From the NCBI RefSeq assembly GCF_017875955.1, contig NZ_JAGINK010000001.1, positions 3,626,501-3,690,500 of the forward strand: DNA of 64,000 nt. The letters are read 5' to 3'. Both the position numbers and the translations under genes were made by a program. Below are positions 1-8,297 of the stretch, one piece after another. Position 1 is the stretch's first letter; every line of letters starts with the position of its first letter. This stretch comes from Pseudomonas sp. BP8 (lineage in GTDB: Bacteria; Pseudomonadota; Gammaproteobacteria; Pseudomonadales; Pseudomonadaceae). The notes beneath the pieces are model-generated. The model had not been told where the DNA came from. It was given only the letters and a program-made list of their open reading frames with translations, and ran no database searches.

Positions 1-294
1 CAGCCGAATCGTGCCGTGATCCACGGACGTTTCAGCGCTGGCCATGCGGTTGAGGGTTTGCGCGGCCAGATCCATAGCCTCCACATGTTCGATCAGGCGC
101 TGCGCTCCGGCAGTAGGAGTCAGACCTTGAGGTGTGCGGGTGAACAGACTCACACCGAGAACGTGTTCAAGATGGTCGAGGCGTCGGCGAGCAGTGGCCT
201 GGGCGATACCCAACAATTTCGCCGCGCCGCTCAGGCTGCCAGAGCGCAACACGGCGAGAAATACACGCTGGCTTTCCCATTCAAGACCGCTCAT
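1..294 (-). CDS. LysR-family transcriptional regulator, N-terminal part (runs off window)
   Basis: The reverse strand encodes 98 codons beginning MSGLEWESQRVFLAVLRSGS and running off the left edge. The segment is a LysR winged helix-turn-helix: an S-L-S-G-A-A-K-L-L-G-I-A-Q-A-T-A-R-R-R-L recognition region, then L-E-H-V-L-G-V-S-L-F-T-R-T-P-Q-G-L-T-P-T-A-G. The start chosen is the ATG at 294. The effector-binding domain lies outside the window, so the ligand and targets cannot be inferred. It is divergent from the GFA gene at 400, which is a possible target. Confidence 0.85.
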   Translation of the reverse strand, partial: MSGLEWESQRVFLAVLRSGSLSGAAKLLGIAQATARRRLDHLEHVLGVSLFTRTPQGLTPTAGAQRLIEHVEAMDLAAQTLNRMASAETSVDHGTIRL

Positions 295-399
295 ACATTC
301 CTAGCCAACAGTTGCTCCTTATTTGCTCTTCTAGCCGAGCCTGTGAACAGGGATCATGCACCCTGAACATTTCCAGGCGCCATTCTAAGGAGTTAACGC

Positions 400-831
400 A
401 TGAGAATCACCGGCCAGTGCCGCTGTGGGCAAGTCAGCATTGAAATCGCAGCGCAGCAACTGCCGCCACTTTATGCCTGCCACTGTTTGAACTGCCAGCG
501 CTGGAGCGGCAGCGCTTTTGGTCTGCACGTGCTGTGCGCGGCTTCAGCTGTTGAGGTGGCGGGAGAAGCGGCGATCTTTGAGCATGAACACCAGCGGCAA
601 ACGTCCACCCAGCATGCTTGCGGCGTATGTCATACCCGGCTGTTCAACGAGACCTCGGCAGCGCCCGGTATCCGCGTGGTGCGAGCCGGCGTTTTGGAGG
701 GCTCGGAGCGTTTCGAACCGGTTGCACATATTTGGACACGTCGGAAGCAGCCATGGTTGGTGCTGCCGGGTACTGTCCCACAATGGGGAGAGAGCCCAAC
801 GCCCGAAGAATTTGCCGCCACACTAGGGTAA
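400..831 (+). CDS. GFA-family (glutathione-dependent formaldehyde-activating enzyme-like) zinc protein
   Basis: A 143-aa protein of the GFA/CENP-V fold. Zinc ligands are visible as C7-x-C9, C27-x-C29-x2-C32 (in YACHCLNCQRWSGSAF) and C74-x2-C77 (ACGVCHTRLF), in the order and spacing of the family. Length matches single-domain GFA proteins. Family members include glutathione-dependent formaldehyde-activating enzymes, but most are uncharacterised, so the substrate is unknown. A clear AAGGAG lies 7 nt before the ATG. It is divergent from the LysR gene at the left edge. Confidence 0.85.
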   Translation: MRITGQCRCGQVSIEIAAQQLPPLYACHCLNCQRWSGSAFGLHVLCAASAVEVAGEAAIFEHEHQRQTSTQHACGVCHTRLFNETSAAPGIRVVRAGVLEGSERFEPVAHIWTRRKQPWLVLPGTVPQWGESPTPEEFAATLG

Positions 832-899
832 AAGACGTTACTAGCCTGCATCAGCCAGCGGGTAGCATCGCGCAATGAACATCTTTGCGATGTGACACC

Positions 900-1017
900 G
901 CAAGCGGAGCGCGCAGCCCATGGATGGGCAAAGGCGTGAGGATGGAAGCCCGGCAGGGCCGTAACCTGCCAACGGCAGGGTGCGGTTTACGACAGCCGTC
1001 CACCGAAGGGGCACGCC
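900..1017 (+). repeat. Structured intergenic repeat, copy 1 of 3
   Basis: Starts with GCAAGCGGAGCGCGCAG and contains GGCGTGAGGATGGAAGCCC and a CGACAGCCGTCC...GGGGCACGCC end, all shared with the copies at 19320 and 20162. Hairpins seen here: 916-929 (GCCCAT/ATGGGC, 2-nt loop), 948-959 (GCCC/GGGC) and 965-979 (CCTGCC/GGCAGG, 3-nt loop). The stems differ in sequence from the other copies but keep pairing. I cannot name the family. It lies 3' of the GFA gene on the same strand. Confidence 0.8.
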
Positions 1018-1040
1018 CATGGGCCGATCTTCAGGCGCCT

Positions 1041-1400
1041 CTACTTGACCTCTTCGACCCTACCGCCGCACTCCACAAATTTCTCGCGATAACCAGAGCG
1101 GCAGTAATTGGCTACCTTGGTGGGACTTGGGGGCGGGGAGCATGCATTGGGCATATTGAGAGTGTTGAAGTGCTCGCACTGCTGCGTGGAGCGTGCCTGT
1201 GTCTCGTACAGCGAATCAAAATTGTCCTGCTGATTTTTGACATCGGTTTCGCACGCAATCACCTTGGCATCCAGTTTCTTCAGGCAATCCAGACCGTCCG
1301 GTTTCTCTGGGTTGATGTAGCGGTATTGCGTACAGGCAGCCAGCAGTATCACCAACGAAAGGGTGGTCAATCTAATCAACACAGTCGAGGCTCCGTCCAT
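1041..1400 (-). CDS. Small hypothetical lipoprotein
   Basis: A 119-aa protein with a short basic start, a hydrophobic stretch and a lipobox L-L-A-A-C ending at Cys23, so it is probably an outer- or inner-membrane lipoprotein. The mature part is rich in Cys (about six besides the lipid-modified one) and has a Pro-rich patch (SPPPSPTK). No domain is recognised. There is no strong Shine-Dalgarno before the ATG at 1400, so GTG or TTG codons a few residues inside are alternative starts. Confidence 0.6.
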   Translation of the reverse strand: MDGASTVLIRLTTLSLVILLAACTQYRYINPEKPDGLDCLKKLDAKVIACETDVKNQQDNFDSLYETQARSTQQCEHFNTLNMPNACSPPPSPTKVANYCRSGYREKFVECGGRVEEVK

Positions 1401-1475
1401 TCTGAGCGTGACGCTTTCGACTTTGCTAAGCGAGGTCAGTTCATCTAAGACACTGCCCCTCCGAGTTCGAGGTGC

Positions 1476-1865
1476 ATGCAGAGCTATCTCTGGCAGAATG
1501 TCGAGCAGTCTCTTCGTTGTCCTTGGAGTAACCCCGTGCTGACAGTCTCGGCGCTAATCGCATTGGCCCAGGAAGCACCTCAAGATCTGATGCGCTGGTC
1601 GAGCTTCGTGGCTCGGACGGAATTTGTATGGAAAGTCCCCGCCCTGGTATCAGACGCTGAAGGGTGGCAGTCACTCTGGTTTGAGATGGAGATCGTCAAT
1701 GGCCTCGCATTGGCCGAATGGGAGGAGGACGGATCTCCTCAAGACTGGTCGAGCCGGTGGCGTGAAGGGTACGAACAGGATGCGCGAGGGTGGATTGAGC
1801 AACTGCTCCAACTGCTTGTCGATGCTCCGAGAGGCTCCTGCCTCACCAGCCAAGCGCGGCCATAG
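1476..1865 (+). CDS. Hypothetical protein
   Basis: A 129-aa predicted soluble protein, rich in Trp and acidic residues (for example LAEWEEDGSPQDW). The reading frame is closed by a stop at 1446, so 1476 is the first ATG; GAGGTG just upstream is a poorly spaced SD. No family is recognised. It is convergent with the quinone-oxidoreductase-like gene, with a terminator hairpin between them. Existence is probable but not certain. Confidence 0.5.
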   Translation: MQSYLWQNVEQSLRCPWSNPVLTVSALIALAQEAPQDLMRWSSFVARTEFVWKVPALVSDAEGWQSLWFEMEIVNGLALAEWEEDGSPQDWSSRWREGYEQDARGWIEQLLQLLVDAPRGSCLTSQARP

Positions 1866-1867
1866 GT

Positions 1868-1893
1868 AAAAGAAAGCCCGCGGTTAGGCGGGC
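1868..1893 (-). terminator. Rho-independent terminator of the leftward dehydrogenase operon
   Basis: GCCCGC (1876-1881) pairs with GCGGGC (1888-1893) around a 6-nt loop. On the minus strand the hairpin is followed by TTTCTTTT, so it terminates the operon that ends at 1964. Confidence 0.75.
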
Positions 1894-1963
1894 AAGGTCT
1901 ATCACACGTAGGGATGGCTTCACTGCCTCCCATCCTCCGTGAAAACTGAGTGAAGGAACCGAA

Positions 1964-2956
1964 TCAGGTGACAGGCATTGTCAGGATGATCTTTCCGACA
2001 TTGAGTGAAGCCTCTATTTTTCGGTGAGCATCCGCGGCTCGCGCCAATGGGAAGGTGCTATCGACCACGGGCTCGAGACTACCTCCCCCCTCGAACCGAT
2101 CGAGCCAGTATTCTCGGAAGCGTCTTACCATCGCATGCTTTTCAGACTGTGTGCGTGACTTCATCACCGTGCCAATGATCTGAAGGTGGCGATACAGAAT
2201 GTCCTCCAGCCTGAGGCCGACATCACCCCCGCCGCCCAGAATACCGACCTGTACCAGGCGGCCACCTTTGGCGAGCGACTTGATGTTCCTCTTGAAGTAG
2301 GGCTCACCTACAAAATCGATGATGACATCCACACCTTGCCCGTCCGTGTGCTGCGCGACGACCTGGGCAAAGTCCTGCGTTTTGTAATCGATGGTGAAAT
2401 CGGCGCCCAGATTCTCGACTCGGGATAGCTTTCCAACCTCGGCGGTGGCGAAGACCTTGGCGCCTGTGGCGTAAGCAAGCTGCACAGCTGCTGAACCAAC
2501 GCCACCAGCAGCGGCATGGATGAGTACCGACTCGCCCTGTTTCAGCTTAGCCAGGTGGATCATCGCTTCGTGAGCGGTCACAAAAACTTCCGGTATGGCT
2601 GCCGCATGCACGTAGTCGAGCTCAGCAGGAATCGGCATCGCCATGCGGTAATCAATACGCGCGATTTCAGCATAGGCGCCGCCACCCACAACCCCCATCA
2701 CGCGATCGCCGACTTGATAGCCTGACACCTCAGTTCCGACCTCAATCACCTCACCGGAGATCTCCAAGCCGATGATCAACGAGTCGCCGAAATTGGGGCG
2801 TCCATAGCCACCGGTGCGATGGGTTAAATCAGCTCGGTTAACGCCGGCAGCGTGCACGCGTACAAGTAGGTCGGCGGGTCGGACTTCCGGCACGGGCACA
2901 TCACTCACCTGGAGGACTTCAGGGCCGCCAAAGGTTTCAAAGGTGATCGCTTTCAT
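1964..2956 (-). CDS. Quinone-oxidoreductase-like medium-chain dehydrogenase/reductase
   Basis: A 330-aa zinc-free MDR protein of the QOR type, usually NADPH-dependent. It has an N-terminal GroES-like domain (FETFGGPEVLQV at residues 6-17, GVNRADL at 38-44) and a Rossmann nucleotide-binding domain with H-A-A-A-G-G-V-G at 147-154. The structural-zinc Cys cluster of classical alcohol dehydrogenases is absent. It overlaps the upstream CMD-family gene by 4 nt (ATGA), so the two are translationally coupled. The operon may handle an aldehyde or quinone substrate, but the true substrate is not deducible. Confidence 0.88.
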   Translation of the reverse strand: MKAITFETFGGPEVLQVSDVPVPEVRPADLLVRVHAAGVNRADLTHRTGGYGRPNFGDSLIIGLEISGEVIEVGTEVSGYQVGDRVMGVVGGGAYAEIARIDYRMAMPIPAELDYVHAAAIPEVFVTAHEAMIHLAKLKQGESVLIHAAAGGVGSAAVQLAYATGAKVFATAEVGKLSRVENLGADFTIDYKTQDFAQVVAQHTDGQGVDVIIDFVGEPYFKRNIKSLAKGGRLVQVGILGGGGDVGLRLEDILYRHLQIIGTVMKSRTQSEKHAMVRRFREYWLDRFEGGGSLEPVVDSTFPLARAADAHRKIEASLNVGKIILTMPVT

Positions 2957-3291
2957 GGCTTCAAAGGCTCCGAGTCAACGAGGGTGGATTGGGCTACGGC
3001 GGATGCAGTGATCGCTGCAGGAAATCCTGCATAGAAGGAGAGGTGGGTAATGGCTCCAGCAAGCTCCTCACGCGTAATACCGTTGGCAATGGCGCGCCGC
3101 AGATGGGCCGGCAACTCATCGGAGTGACCACCAGCAATCAGTGCCGCGATGGTGATGAGGCTTCGGTCGCGTGGCGACAAAGAGGCGTCACCCCAAATTT
3201 GCGGGTAAAGGGTCGAGTCAATGAATTCCGACAGTTTTGGCGTGAAAGCCCTGGCCGCCTCACGAGGGCTTGTAAAGTTGAGACCTGTCAT
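2953..3291 (-). CDS. Carboxymuconolactone decarboxylase-family protein
   Basis: A 112-aa protein of the CMD/AhpD-like fold. The family core S-P-R-D-R-S-L-I-T-I-A-A-L-I-A-G-G and L-P-A-H-L-R-R-A-I-A-N-G-I-T-R-E-E are present, and the C-terminal T-H-L-S-F-Y-A-G-F-P-A-A matches the family. The Cys-x2-Cys of AhpD peroxidases is missing, so thiol peroxidase activity is unlikely. It sits between an aldehyde dehydrogenase and a quinone oxidoreductase in one leftward operon. Confidence 0.88.
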   Translation of the reverse strand: MTGLNFTSPREAARAFTPKLSEFIDSTLYPQIWGDASLSPRDRSLITIAALIAGGHSDELPAHLRRAIANGITREELAGAITHLSFYAGFPAAITASAVAQSTLVDSEPLKP

Positions 3292-3303
3292 GGAGGCGGC
3301 TCC

Positions 3304-4755
3304 TCAAACCTGGCTGATGAATTTGTTGGTGAGGTAGTGCTCGATACCTTCGATGCCGCCTTCCGAGCCGTGACCGCTCTCTTTGATGCCGCCGAAGGGA
3401 AGCTCTGTGGCGACGATGCGGTATTGATTGATCCCGATCATGCCGGCCTCCAAACCATCGGCAACATCGATGGCCGTCCGTGCATTGGTGGTGAACGCAT
3501 ACGCGGACAGGCCATAGGGCAAGCGATTCGCCTCAGCCAATCCATCCGCCAGCCCTTCGAATGGCATCAAGATTGCGATCGGGCCGAATGGTTCCTCGTG
3601 CATGATGCGGGCATCCATCGGCACGTCGGCCAACACGGTGGGTGCAAAGAAGAAACCTGGCCCAGGCAAGGCTTCGCCACCGGCCAACACTTGGGCTCCC
3701 TTGGCGACAGCATCAGCCACCAGTTCCTCCATCTTGTTCAACTGCCGCAGGTTGGCGAGCGGCCCGACTTGCGTATGAGGGTGCATACCGTTGCCGACCC
3801 GCAGTGCTTTGGTCGCGGACACGAATTGATCGACGAATTGCGGGTAGACACTCCGCTGAACCAGGAAACGGGTTGAAGAGATGCAGACCTGGCCGGTACC
3901 GCGGAACCGGTTGGCGACGCCCTCCACTGCGGCTCGCTCCACGTCGGCATCGTCGAACACCAGCACTGGGCCATGACCACCCAGCTCGAGCGTGATCGGC
4001 TTTACGCCTTCGGCTGCGCGACTCGATAACAGACGACCGATGGGCACAGAGCCCGTGAAGGTCACCTTACGAATAATGGGCGAAGCGATCAACTGACTCG
4101 ATACCTCATCAGGCACGCCAAACACGACCTGCAGCACACCTTTCGGCAGCCCGGCATCATCCAAGGCACGAGCAAGGGCGAGGGCAGTGGAGGGGCTTTC
4201 CTCTCCAGGTTTGAGAATGACACTGCAACCGGCGGCAAGCGCGGCAGACAATTTGCGCGCCGGCGTAATTGCCGGGAAGTTCCAGGGCGTGAAAGCAGCC
4301 ACGGGCCCTATTGGCTGGCGCTTGACCAGTTGCAGCACACCGGGGCGGTTGGCCGGTACCACACGGCCATCGATGCGCCGGGCGCTTTCGGCGAACCACT
4401 CGAAATACTCCGCTGCCCGGGTAACTTCGTCCATGGCCTCGCCAAGAGGCTTGCCTTCCTCCAGCGTCATCTGCGCAGCAATGTGTGTCGCACGTTCCAG
4501 GATCAGGTCGGCAGCGCGTTTGAGAACCCGGGCACGCTCAGCTGGAACCGTGTTGCGCCATTGTTCAAACGCGAGCTTCGCCGTCTCGAGGGCCAGATCA
4601 AGCTCGTCAGCAGTAGCCAGCGGCACCTGACCGATGACTTCTTCAGTGGCTGGATTTCTGACAGTCGCCGTTTTACGGCCTTCTGTGTCGATCCATTCGC
4701 CGCCGATGAAAAGGTAGAGCGAGTCGTAGGGTGTATTCATGGCTGTGACCTTCAT
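3304..4755 (-). CDS. NAD(P)-dependent aldehyde dehydrogenase, succinate-semialdehyde dehydrogenase type
   Basis: A 483-aa full-length ALDH. Numbered from the first ATG: N159 in FTPWNFPA, general base E257 in ELGGHGP, nucleophile C291 in GQVCISSTRF. The pattern MTLEEGKPLGEA and the C-terminal KESGHGSEGG are typical of the SSADH (GabD/YneI) group, but the substrate may differ. A second ATG five codons in (4740) has AAGG 8 nt upstream and may be the true start. First gene of a leftward operon with the CMD-like and QOR-like genes, opposite a LysR gene. Confidence 0.88.
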   Translation of the reverse strand: MKVTAMNTPYDSLYLFIGGEWIDTEGRKTATVRNPATEEVIGQVPLATADELDLALETAKLAFEQWRNTVPAERARVLKRAADLILERATHIAAQMTLEEGKPLGEAMDEVTRAAEYFEWFAESARRIDGRVVPANRPGVLQLVKRQPIGPVAAFTPWNFPAITPARKLSAALAAGCSVILKPGEESPSTALALARALDDAGLPKGVLQVVFGVPDEVSSQLIASPIIRKVTFTGSVPIGRLLSSRAAEGVKPITLELGGHGPVLVFDDADVERAAVEGVANRFRGTGQVCISSTRFLVQRSVYPQFVDQFVSATKALRVGNGMHPHTQVGPLANLRQLNKMEELVADAVAKGAQVLAGGEALPGPGFFFAPTVLADVPMDARIMHEEPFGPIAILMPFEGLADGLAEANRLPYGLSAYAFTTNARTAIDVADGLEAGMIGINQYRIVATELPFGGIKESGHGSEGGIEGIEHYLTNKFISQV

Positions 4756-4903
4756 AGGGTTCTCTGGTTGACCTGCACTGCGAAGCTACGCAGGACTTGG
4801 TAGACGGTGGCTGGCGCCGGCCCGTGGAATTGAGTCTATGGAGGTCGCCGAGAAGGATTTAGCCCAGCTGAAGGGAATGATTGTTGTGCAGAAAGGTAAA
4901 ATA

Positions 4904-4915
4904 GCTTTAAAAAGC
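4904..4915. promoter_or_regulatory. Inverted repeat in the divergent promoter region
   Basis: GCTTT-AA-AAAGC forms a short dyad in the 214-bp gap between the divergent aldehyde dehydrogenase and LysR genes, 55 bp before the LysR start. LysR proteins often bind such dyads next to their own gene. Assignment is by position only. Confidence 0.3.
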
Positions 4916-4969
4916 GCACCGATTTGCACACAGTGAAAGCTGAATGAGCCGGCCTAAGGGAAGAGGGCG

Positions 4970-5896
4970 ATGGACAAGTTTTCTAATATGTCGGTGTTCG
5001 TGAAGGTCGTTGAGATGGGTAGCTTCACTGCAGTGGCCAATCACCTGGACTCGACGGTGGGGAATGTGTCGAGGGCGGTGTCGGCGCTCGAGCAGATGCT
5101 CGATACACGCCTGCTCCAGCGCTCCACTCGGCGCTTGTCGGTCACCGATGCGGGAAGACGATTCTACGAGCGCTGTACCGTTATCCTGGCCGACCTCGAA
5201 AACGCTGAAGCAGAGGCGAGCAACGCATTGCTCCAACCAAGAGGCACTCTCCGCGTCCATTGTGTGCCTGGCCTAGGTCGACACCTTGTTACTGAGGCCG
5301 CACTGGAGTACCGCAAGGCGTTTGGTGACGTAACGGTCGACTTGATGCTCTCGCAGCGCATGCCGAATCTACTGGAAGACCAGTTGGACGTATCGATTCA
5401 GATCGCTAGGGTGCTGCCAGACTCAAGCTATGTGAGCCAGAAAATAGGAGTCAGCCACTGCGTATTGGTGGCCTCGCCCGATTACCTGGCGAACCATGGA
5501 GCGCCCGAAGCACCTGCAGACCTGGTTGATCATCAATGTCTCTTGCTGGGCACCGTGGACTACGCGCGAGATGAGTGGCAGCTCAAGAGGCGAATGGGCG
5601 ATGCAAAGTTCATCCCCAGCGGGCCAGGCTTCAGTGTGAATGACATGGAGGCCATGTCTGTCGCTGTCAGAAGCGGTGCGGGTATCGGCTTGCTGGCGGG
5701 TTTTGCAGCTATCGACGATCTGCGGGCGGGAAAACTGATCCGTGTGCTTCCCGATTACTTTACTGAAGAGCGGAACGTGTACGCGGTGTACACATCACGG
5801 CAGTTCACTGACGCTAAGATCACCCGGTTCATTGAGGTTCTCAAGGACAAGGTCGGGAGCCAGCTGGCGGTGATTGCCGAGGAACTCATTCATTAA
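4970..5896 (+). CDS. LysR-family transcriptional regulator
   Basis: A 308-aa LTTR of normal length. The N-terminal wHTH (MGSFTAVANHLDSTVGNVSR, then ALEQMLDTRLLQRSTRRLSVTDAG) is followed by a substrate-binding-like domain (from about residue 90). The R-L-L-Q-R-S-T-R-R-L-S-V-T motif is typical of the group. A GAGGGCG SD precedes the ATG. It is divergent from the aldehyde dehydrogenase operon and probably controls it; the inducer is unknown. Confidence 0.88.
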   Translation: MDKFSNMSVFVKVVEMGSFTAVANHLDSTVGNVSRAVSALEQMLDTRLLQRSTRRLSVTDAGRRFYERCTVILADLENAEAEASNALLQPRGTLRVHCVPGLGRHLVTEAALEYRKAFGDVTVDLMLSQRMPNLLEDQLDVSIQIARVLPDSSYVSQKIGVSHCVLVASPDYLANHGAPEAPADLVDHQCLLLGTVDYARDEWQLKRRMGDAKFIPSGPGFSVNDMEAMSVAVRSGAGIGLLAGFAAIDDLRAGKLIRVLPDYFTEERNVYAVYTSRQFTDAKITRFIEVLKDKVGSQLAVIAEELIH

Positions 5897-6000
5897 CAGA
5901 GCGGAAGCAATGAGAGTCTGACTCGCCCAGGCTCAATCATCACGCTCTAATACCGTATCCAGTGGCTCGTCGCTCATGCGCGTAAGAGAAGGGGTAATTT

Positions 6001-6609
6001 ATGGATCGCGAAGGCCCTGGGACTTCAGGTACCTTTGATGCTCCGGCATCACCCAATCATGAACAAGCGTTTCCAACGACCGCTTCTGAGCGCCTGCAGC
6101 TGGCACTCGATGCTGGCGCCATCATCGGAACATGGGTGTGGGACATTCCCGAAAACCGAGTAACCGCCGGTGAGCGTTTTTCCCGATCATTCGGGCTGCC
6201 GGCGGACAGGTGCATGGTCGGCATTCCGATCGAAGAGGCATTCTCCTCAATTCACCCTGATGACCGTGATCTTGTCTCCGCTGACATCCAGGAAGCGATG
6301 AATCGTGGTGGAGCATACCGGTGTGAGTACAGAGTGCGGCAAAAGGATGGCAGCTATCGGTGGATTGAGGCCAATGGCCGCGCCGAGCTCAACTCTGAAG
6401 GCCAAGCTGTACGCTTCCCTGGGATCCTCATGGACATCGAGTCACGCCGCTCTGCCGAAGCGGAGCGCGACAGGATGTCAGCGTTACTCAGGACTTTTAC
6501 TGCTGCAGTGCCTGGAGTCGTCTACGCCAAAGATTTGGAAGGCCGGCTCCTTGTTGCGAACCATGGAGCTACCCAGCTCATCGGCAATGCCTTGCTTAGG
6601 GACTGCTAG
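6001..6609 (+). pseudogene. PAS-domain sensor protein, apparently truncated inside its second PAS domain
   Basis: 202 codons preceded by AAGGGG five nt before the ATG. Residues about 28-150 form a PAS_3 domain (W-V-W-D-I-P, F-S-S-I-H-P-D-D-R, Y-R-C-E-Y-R-V-R-Q-K-D-G-S-Y-R-W-I, ending in a G-I-L-M-D-I linker). A second PAS starts at about 160 (VPGVVYAKDLEGRLLVANH) but stops after L-I-G-N-A-L-L-R-D-C. Related proteins usually continue into PAS/GAF and kinase or cyclase domains, so this looks like a gene cut by a rearrangement. The break near 6590 coincides with the start of the accessory region. Confidence 0.6.
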
Positions 6610-6728
6610 TGCATACGAAGGCGAAATTTTCAAGGGTGGTCTGCGAGCAGATCGCGATGGCTGTGAGAGTATGTACTCGGCTAGTATCAACGTCATTAGA
6701 GATGGCCACACATGGGAGAGAGGAAGTC

Positions 6729-6929
6729 ATGCAAATGGTACCTGTTCGATCTTCAGCCATCACAGCCGTTGGCTACGACGCAGACACTCGTAGAATGAAG
6801 ATCGCGTTCAAGCAAGGTCGTACCTATGACTTCTGCGGTGTACCTCCGGAGGTTCATCGAGGGTTAATGAGCGCCGGATCTGTGGGAGCTTATTATGATC
6901 GGGTGATCCGCGACCGTTATCAGTGCTGA
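6729..6929 (+). CDS. KTSC-domain protein
   Basis: A 66-aa protein. It starts with V-R-S-S-A-I-T-A-V-G-Y-D and continues with M-K-I-A-F-K-Q-G-R-T-Y-D-F-C-G-V-P-P and G-A-Y-Y-D-R-V-I-R-D-R-Y, which is the KTSC pattern. KTSC domains are small, often found on mobile elements, and of unsettled biochemical role. The frame is open further upstream, but AGAGAGGAAG 3 nt before the ATG at 6729 makes this the likely start. Confidence 0.8.
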   Translation: MQMVPVRSSAITAVGYDADTRRMKIAFKQGRTYDFCGVPPEVHRGLMSAGSVGAYYDRVIRDRYQC

Positions 6930-7017
6930 TCGTCAGCCAACTGTTGCCCATCGTCTAGGATTTCCCCGCGACAGCGTTTGCAATAGTGGTGGTGATAGTG
7001 ACCTTGAGCTTCCAAAA

Positions 7018-7227
7018 ATGAAGAGAACACTTCTGGGAATGGCGGAAGCAGGCGAACCATTGCTAAGGGAAGCGCTGGAAGCAATTCGGGCCTACAACGA
7101 AGCACAGGCTCAAGCGCGGCCTGCAGCAGAAATTGAGCGCCTTCGCCTTGAAGCTGATCATCTGTATCAGACCGTGATCGACTTCCAGCTGCACAAAGCC
7201 GGCACTTTACGCCGGCAGGTGCACTAG
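7018..7227 (+). CDS. Small helical hypothetical protein, paralogue of the gene at 7901
   Basis: A 69-aa Ala/Glu-rich, probably all-helical protein. The core L-E-A-I-R-A-Y-N-E-A-Q-A, A-E-I-E-R-L-R-L-E-A-D-H and Y-Q-T-V-I-D-F-Q-L aligns without gaps with the protein at 7901. The two paralogues flank an XRE regulator read the other way. No SD of note. Function unknown. Confidence 0.6.
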   Translation: MKRTLLGMAEAGEPLLREALEAIRAYNEAQAQARPAAEIERLRLEADHLYQTVIDFQLHKAGTLRRQVH

Positions 7228-7344
7228 CGTCAGCGGTGAAGGTCGGCCAAGTCTTTGGTCACGCTGGTTGATACGTCATGCTGACTACGGCCTGCTTGGT
7301 AACAGCAAACACCCCAACGCTAGCATTCACGTTGTCTGAGCCTG

Positions 7345-7755
7345 TTAGTACGTGAAGGCCAACTCGGTCTGCACTGAAGTCTGCTCCCCGGGTTTAACTG
7401 CGCGGGACTGGCGGCGACCAGGCAATTGAATTGTGCTTGAATCTTCCAGCTTGATGCTCAGTCCAGGCAAGCCACCATCATGCTGAAGCTCATCAAGCTC
7501 GGCTCGCATTTTTGACATCAAGTCCGATGCTGACCTTCCAGTGTCCTCGCTTAGTGTCAGCGTGAGAAGCGTCAACGGGCTCAGCTCGAGCCGACTGCTG
7601 ATCTGTTCAAGCTTGTCCAGAGTGATGCTTGATTTCCCTAATTCAAGCTTTGATAGGTAGGTGCGGCTGGTCGTGTCAGCAAAGTCCCGCTGTGTGATAT
7701 TACGCTTGCTGCGCAGTGCACGAAGCACGTTGGCGAAGGAGGCTTTGAGCGTCAT
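7345..7755 (-). CDS. XRE-family helix-turn-helix regulator
   Basis: A 136-aa protein. Residues about 6-65 form a Cro/CI-type HTH (L-R-A-L-R-S-K-R-N-I-T-Q-R-D-F-A-D, R-T-Y-L-S-K-L-E-L-G-K-S-S-I-T-L-D-K-L). The C-terminal half has no recognised domain. It is flanked by two paralogous miniprotein genes on the other strand, suggesting local control of one or both. An imperfect dyad lies 30-65 bp upstream of its start. Confidence 0.82.
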   Translation of the reverse strand: MTLKASFANVLRALRSKRNITQRDFADTTSRTYLSKLELGKSSITLDKLEQISSRLELSPLTLLTLTLSEDTGRSASDLMSKMRAELDELQHDGGLPGLSIKLEDSSTIQLPGRRQSRAVKPGEQTSVQTELAFTY

Positions 7756-7785
7756 GCTTCGTTCTCTGCGTTTTTGGCCATTTTG

Positions 7786-7819
7786 ATAGGGGGCTACGTA
7801 TCCTGCCTGTAGCCTATCA
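7786..7819. promoter_or_regulatory. Imperfect dyad, candidate operator of the XRE regulator
   Basis: GGCTAC (7792-7797) is repeated inverted as GTAGCC (7809-7814), and the outer GATAG/CTATC arms extend the dyad. It lies between the divergent XRE gene (start 7755) and the miniprotein gene at 7901, where an autoregulatory site is expected. Confidence 0.45.
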
Positions 7820-7900
7820 TGGCTGGAAAATGGTCACTCGCATCTAGAGGCAACACCGCACCTTCCGTTCGCAGCGCAGAAGCAATATGAGATTAAGAAT

Positions 7901-8110
7901 ATGCAGCGAAAAAATCAGCAACCAGCCCTCCCTGATGACCCTCTCTATCAGCAGGCCATAGAGGCCATGAAGCGATACGATCAAGCGAAAGCGGATGGGA
8001 AGCCTGAGGCTGAGGTGGAGCGTCTTCGTATCGAGGCTGAGCACGCATTTCAGACAGTCACCGATTACCAACTCGAAGCGCTCGGGGGCCTGTCTCCGAC
8101 TCGCCATTAG
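7901..8110 (+). CDS. Small helical hypothetical protein, paralogue of the gene at 7018
   Basis: A 69-aa protein. The core I-E-A-M-K-R-Y-D-Q-A-K-A, A-E-V-E-R-L-R-I-E-A-E-H and F-Q-T-V-T-D-Y-Q-L matches the 7018 product at about half the positions. It lies on the other side of the XRE gene and 190 bp before the large NTPase gene. No domain recognised; the SD is weak. Confidence 0.65.
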   Translation: MQRKNQQPALPDDPLYQQAIEAMKRYDQAKADGKPEAEVERLRIEAEHAFQTVTDYQLEALGGLSPTRH

Positions 8111-8297
8111 CGTACGCTGCGGTACCAAGGAAAGCGCGTAGCCCCCATCGCAGGTGTAGTTGAGTCGACCAAGCTGGCGCTCACGGAACTTGGTTGCACA
8201 ACTGCGGAGGGCACCGATGCTGGCGCCAATTCAGGTAGGATGGCAGAGCCTCTGCAGCCCAGTTCGGGACTGCACCTGACCTGCTTGAGATCCACCT

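Noticed and set aside
900..1017. Structured repeat as integron attC site
   Set aside because: No GTTRRRY/RYYYAAC ends, no integron integrase in the window, and conserved internal blocks are too long.
885..1448. Plus-strand 187-codon frame
   Set aside because: It runs through structured repeat copy 1 and antisense to the lipoprotein gene; no family resemblance.
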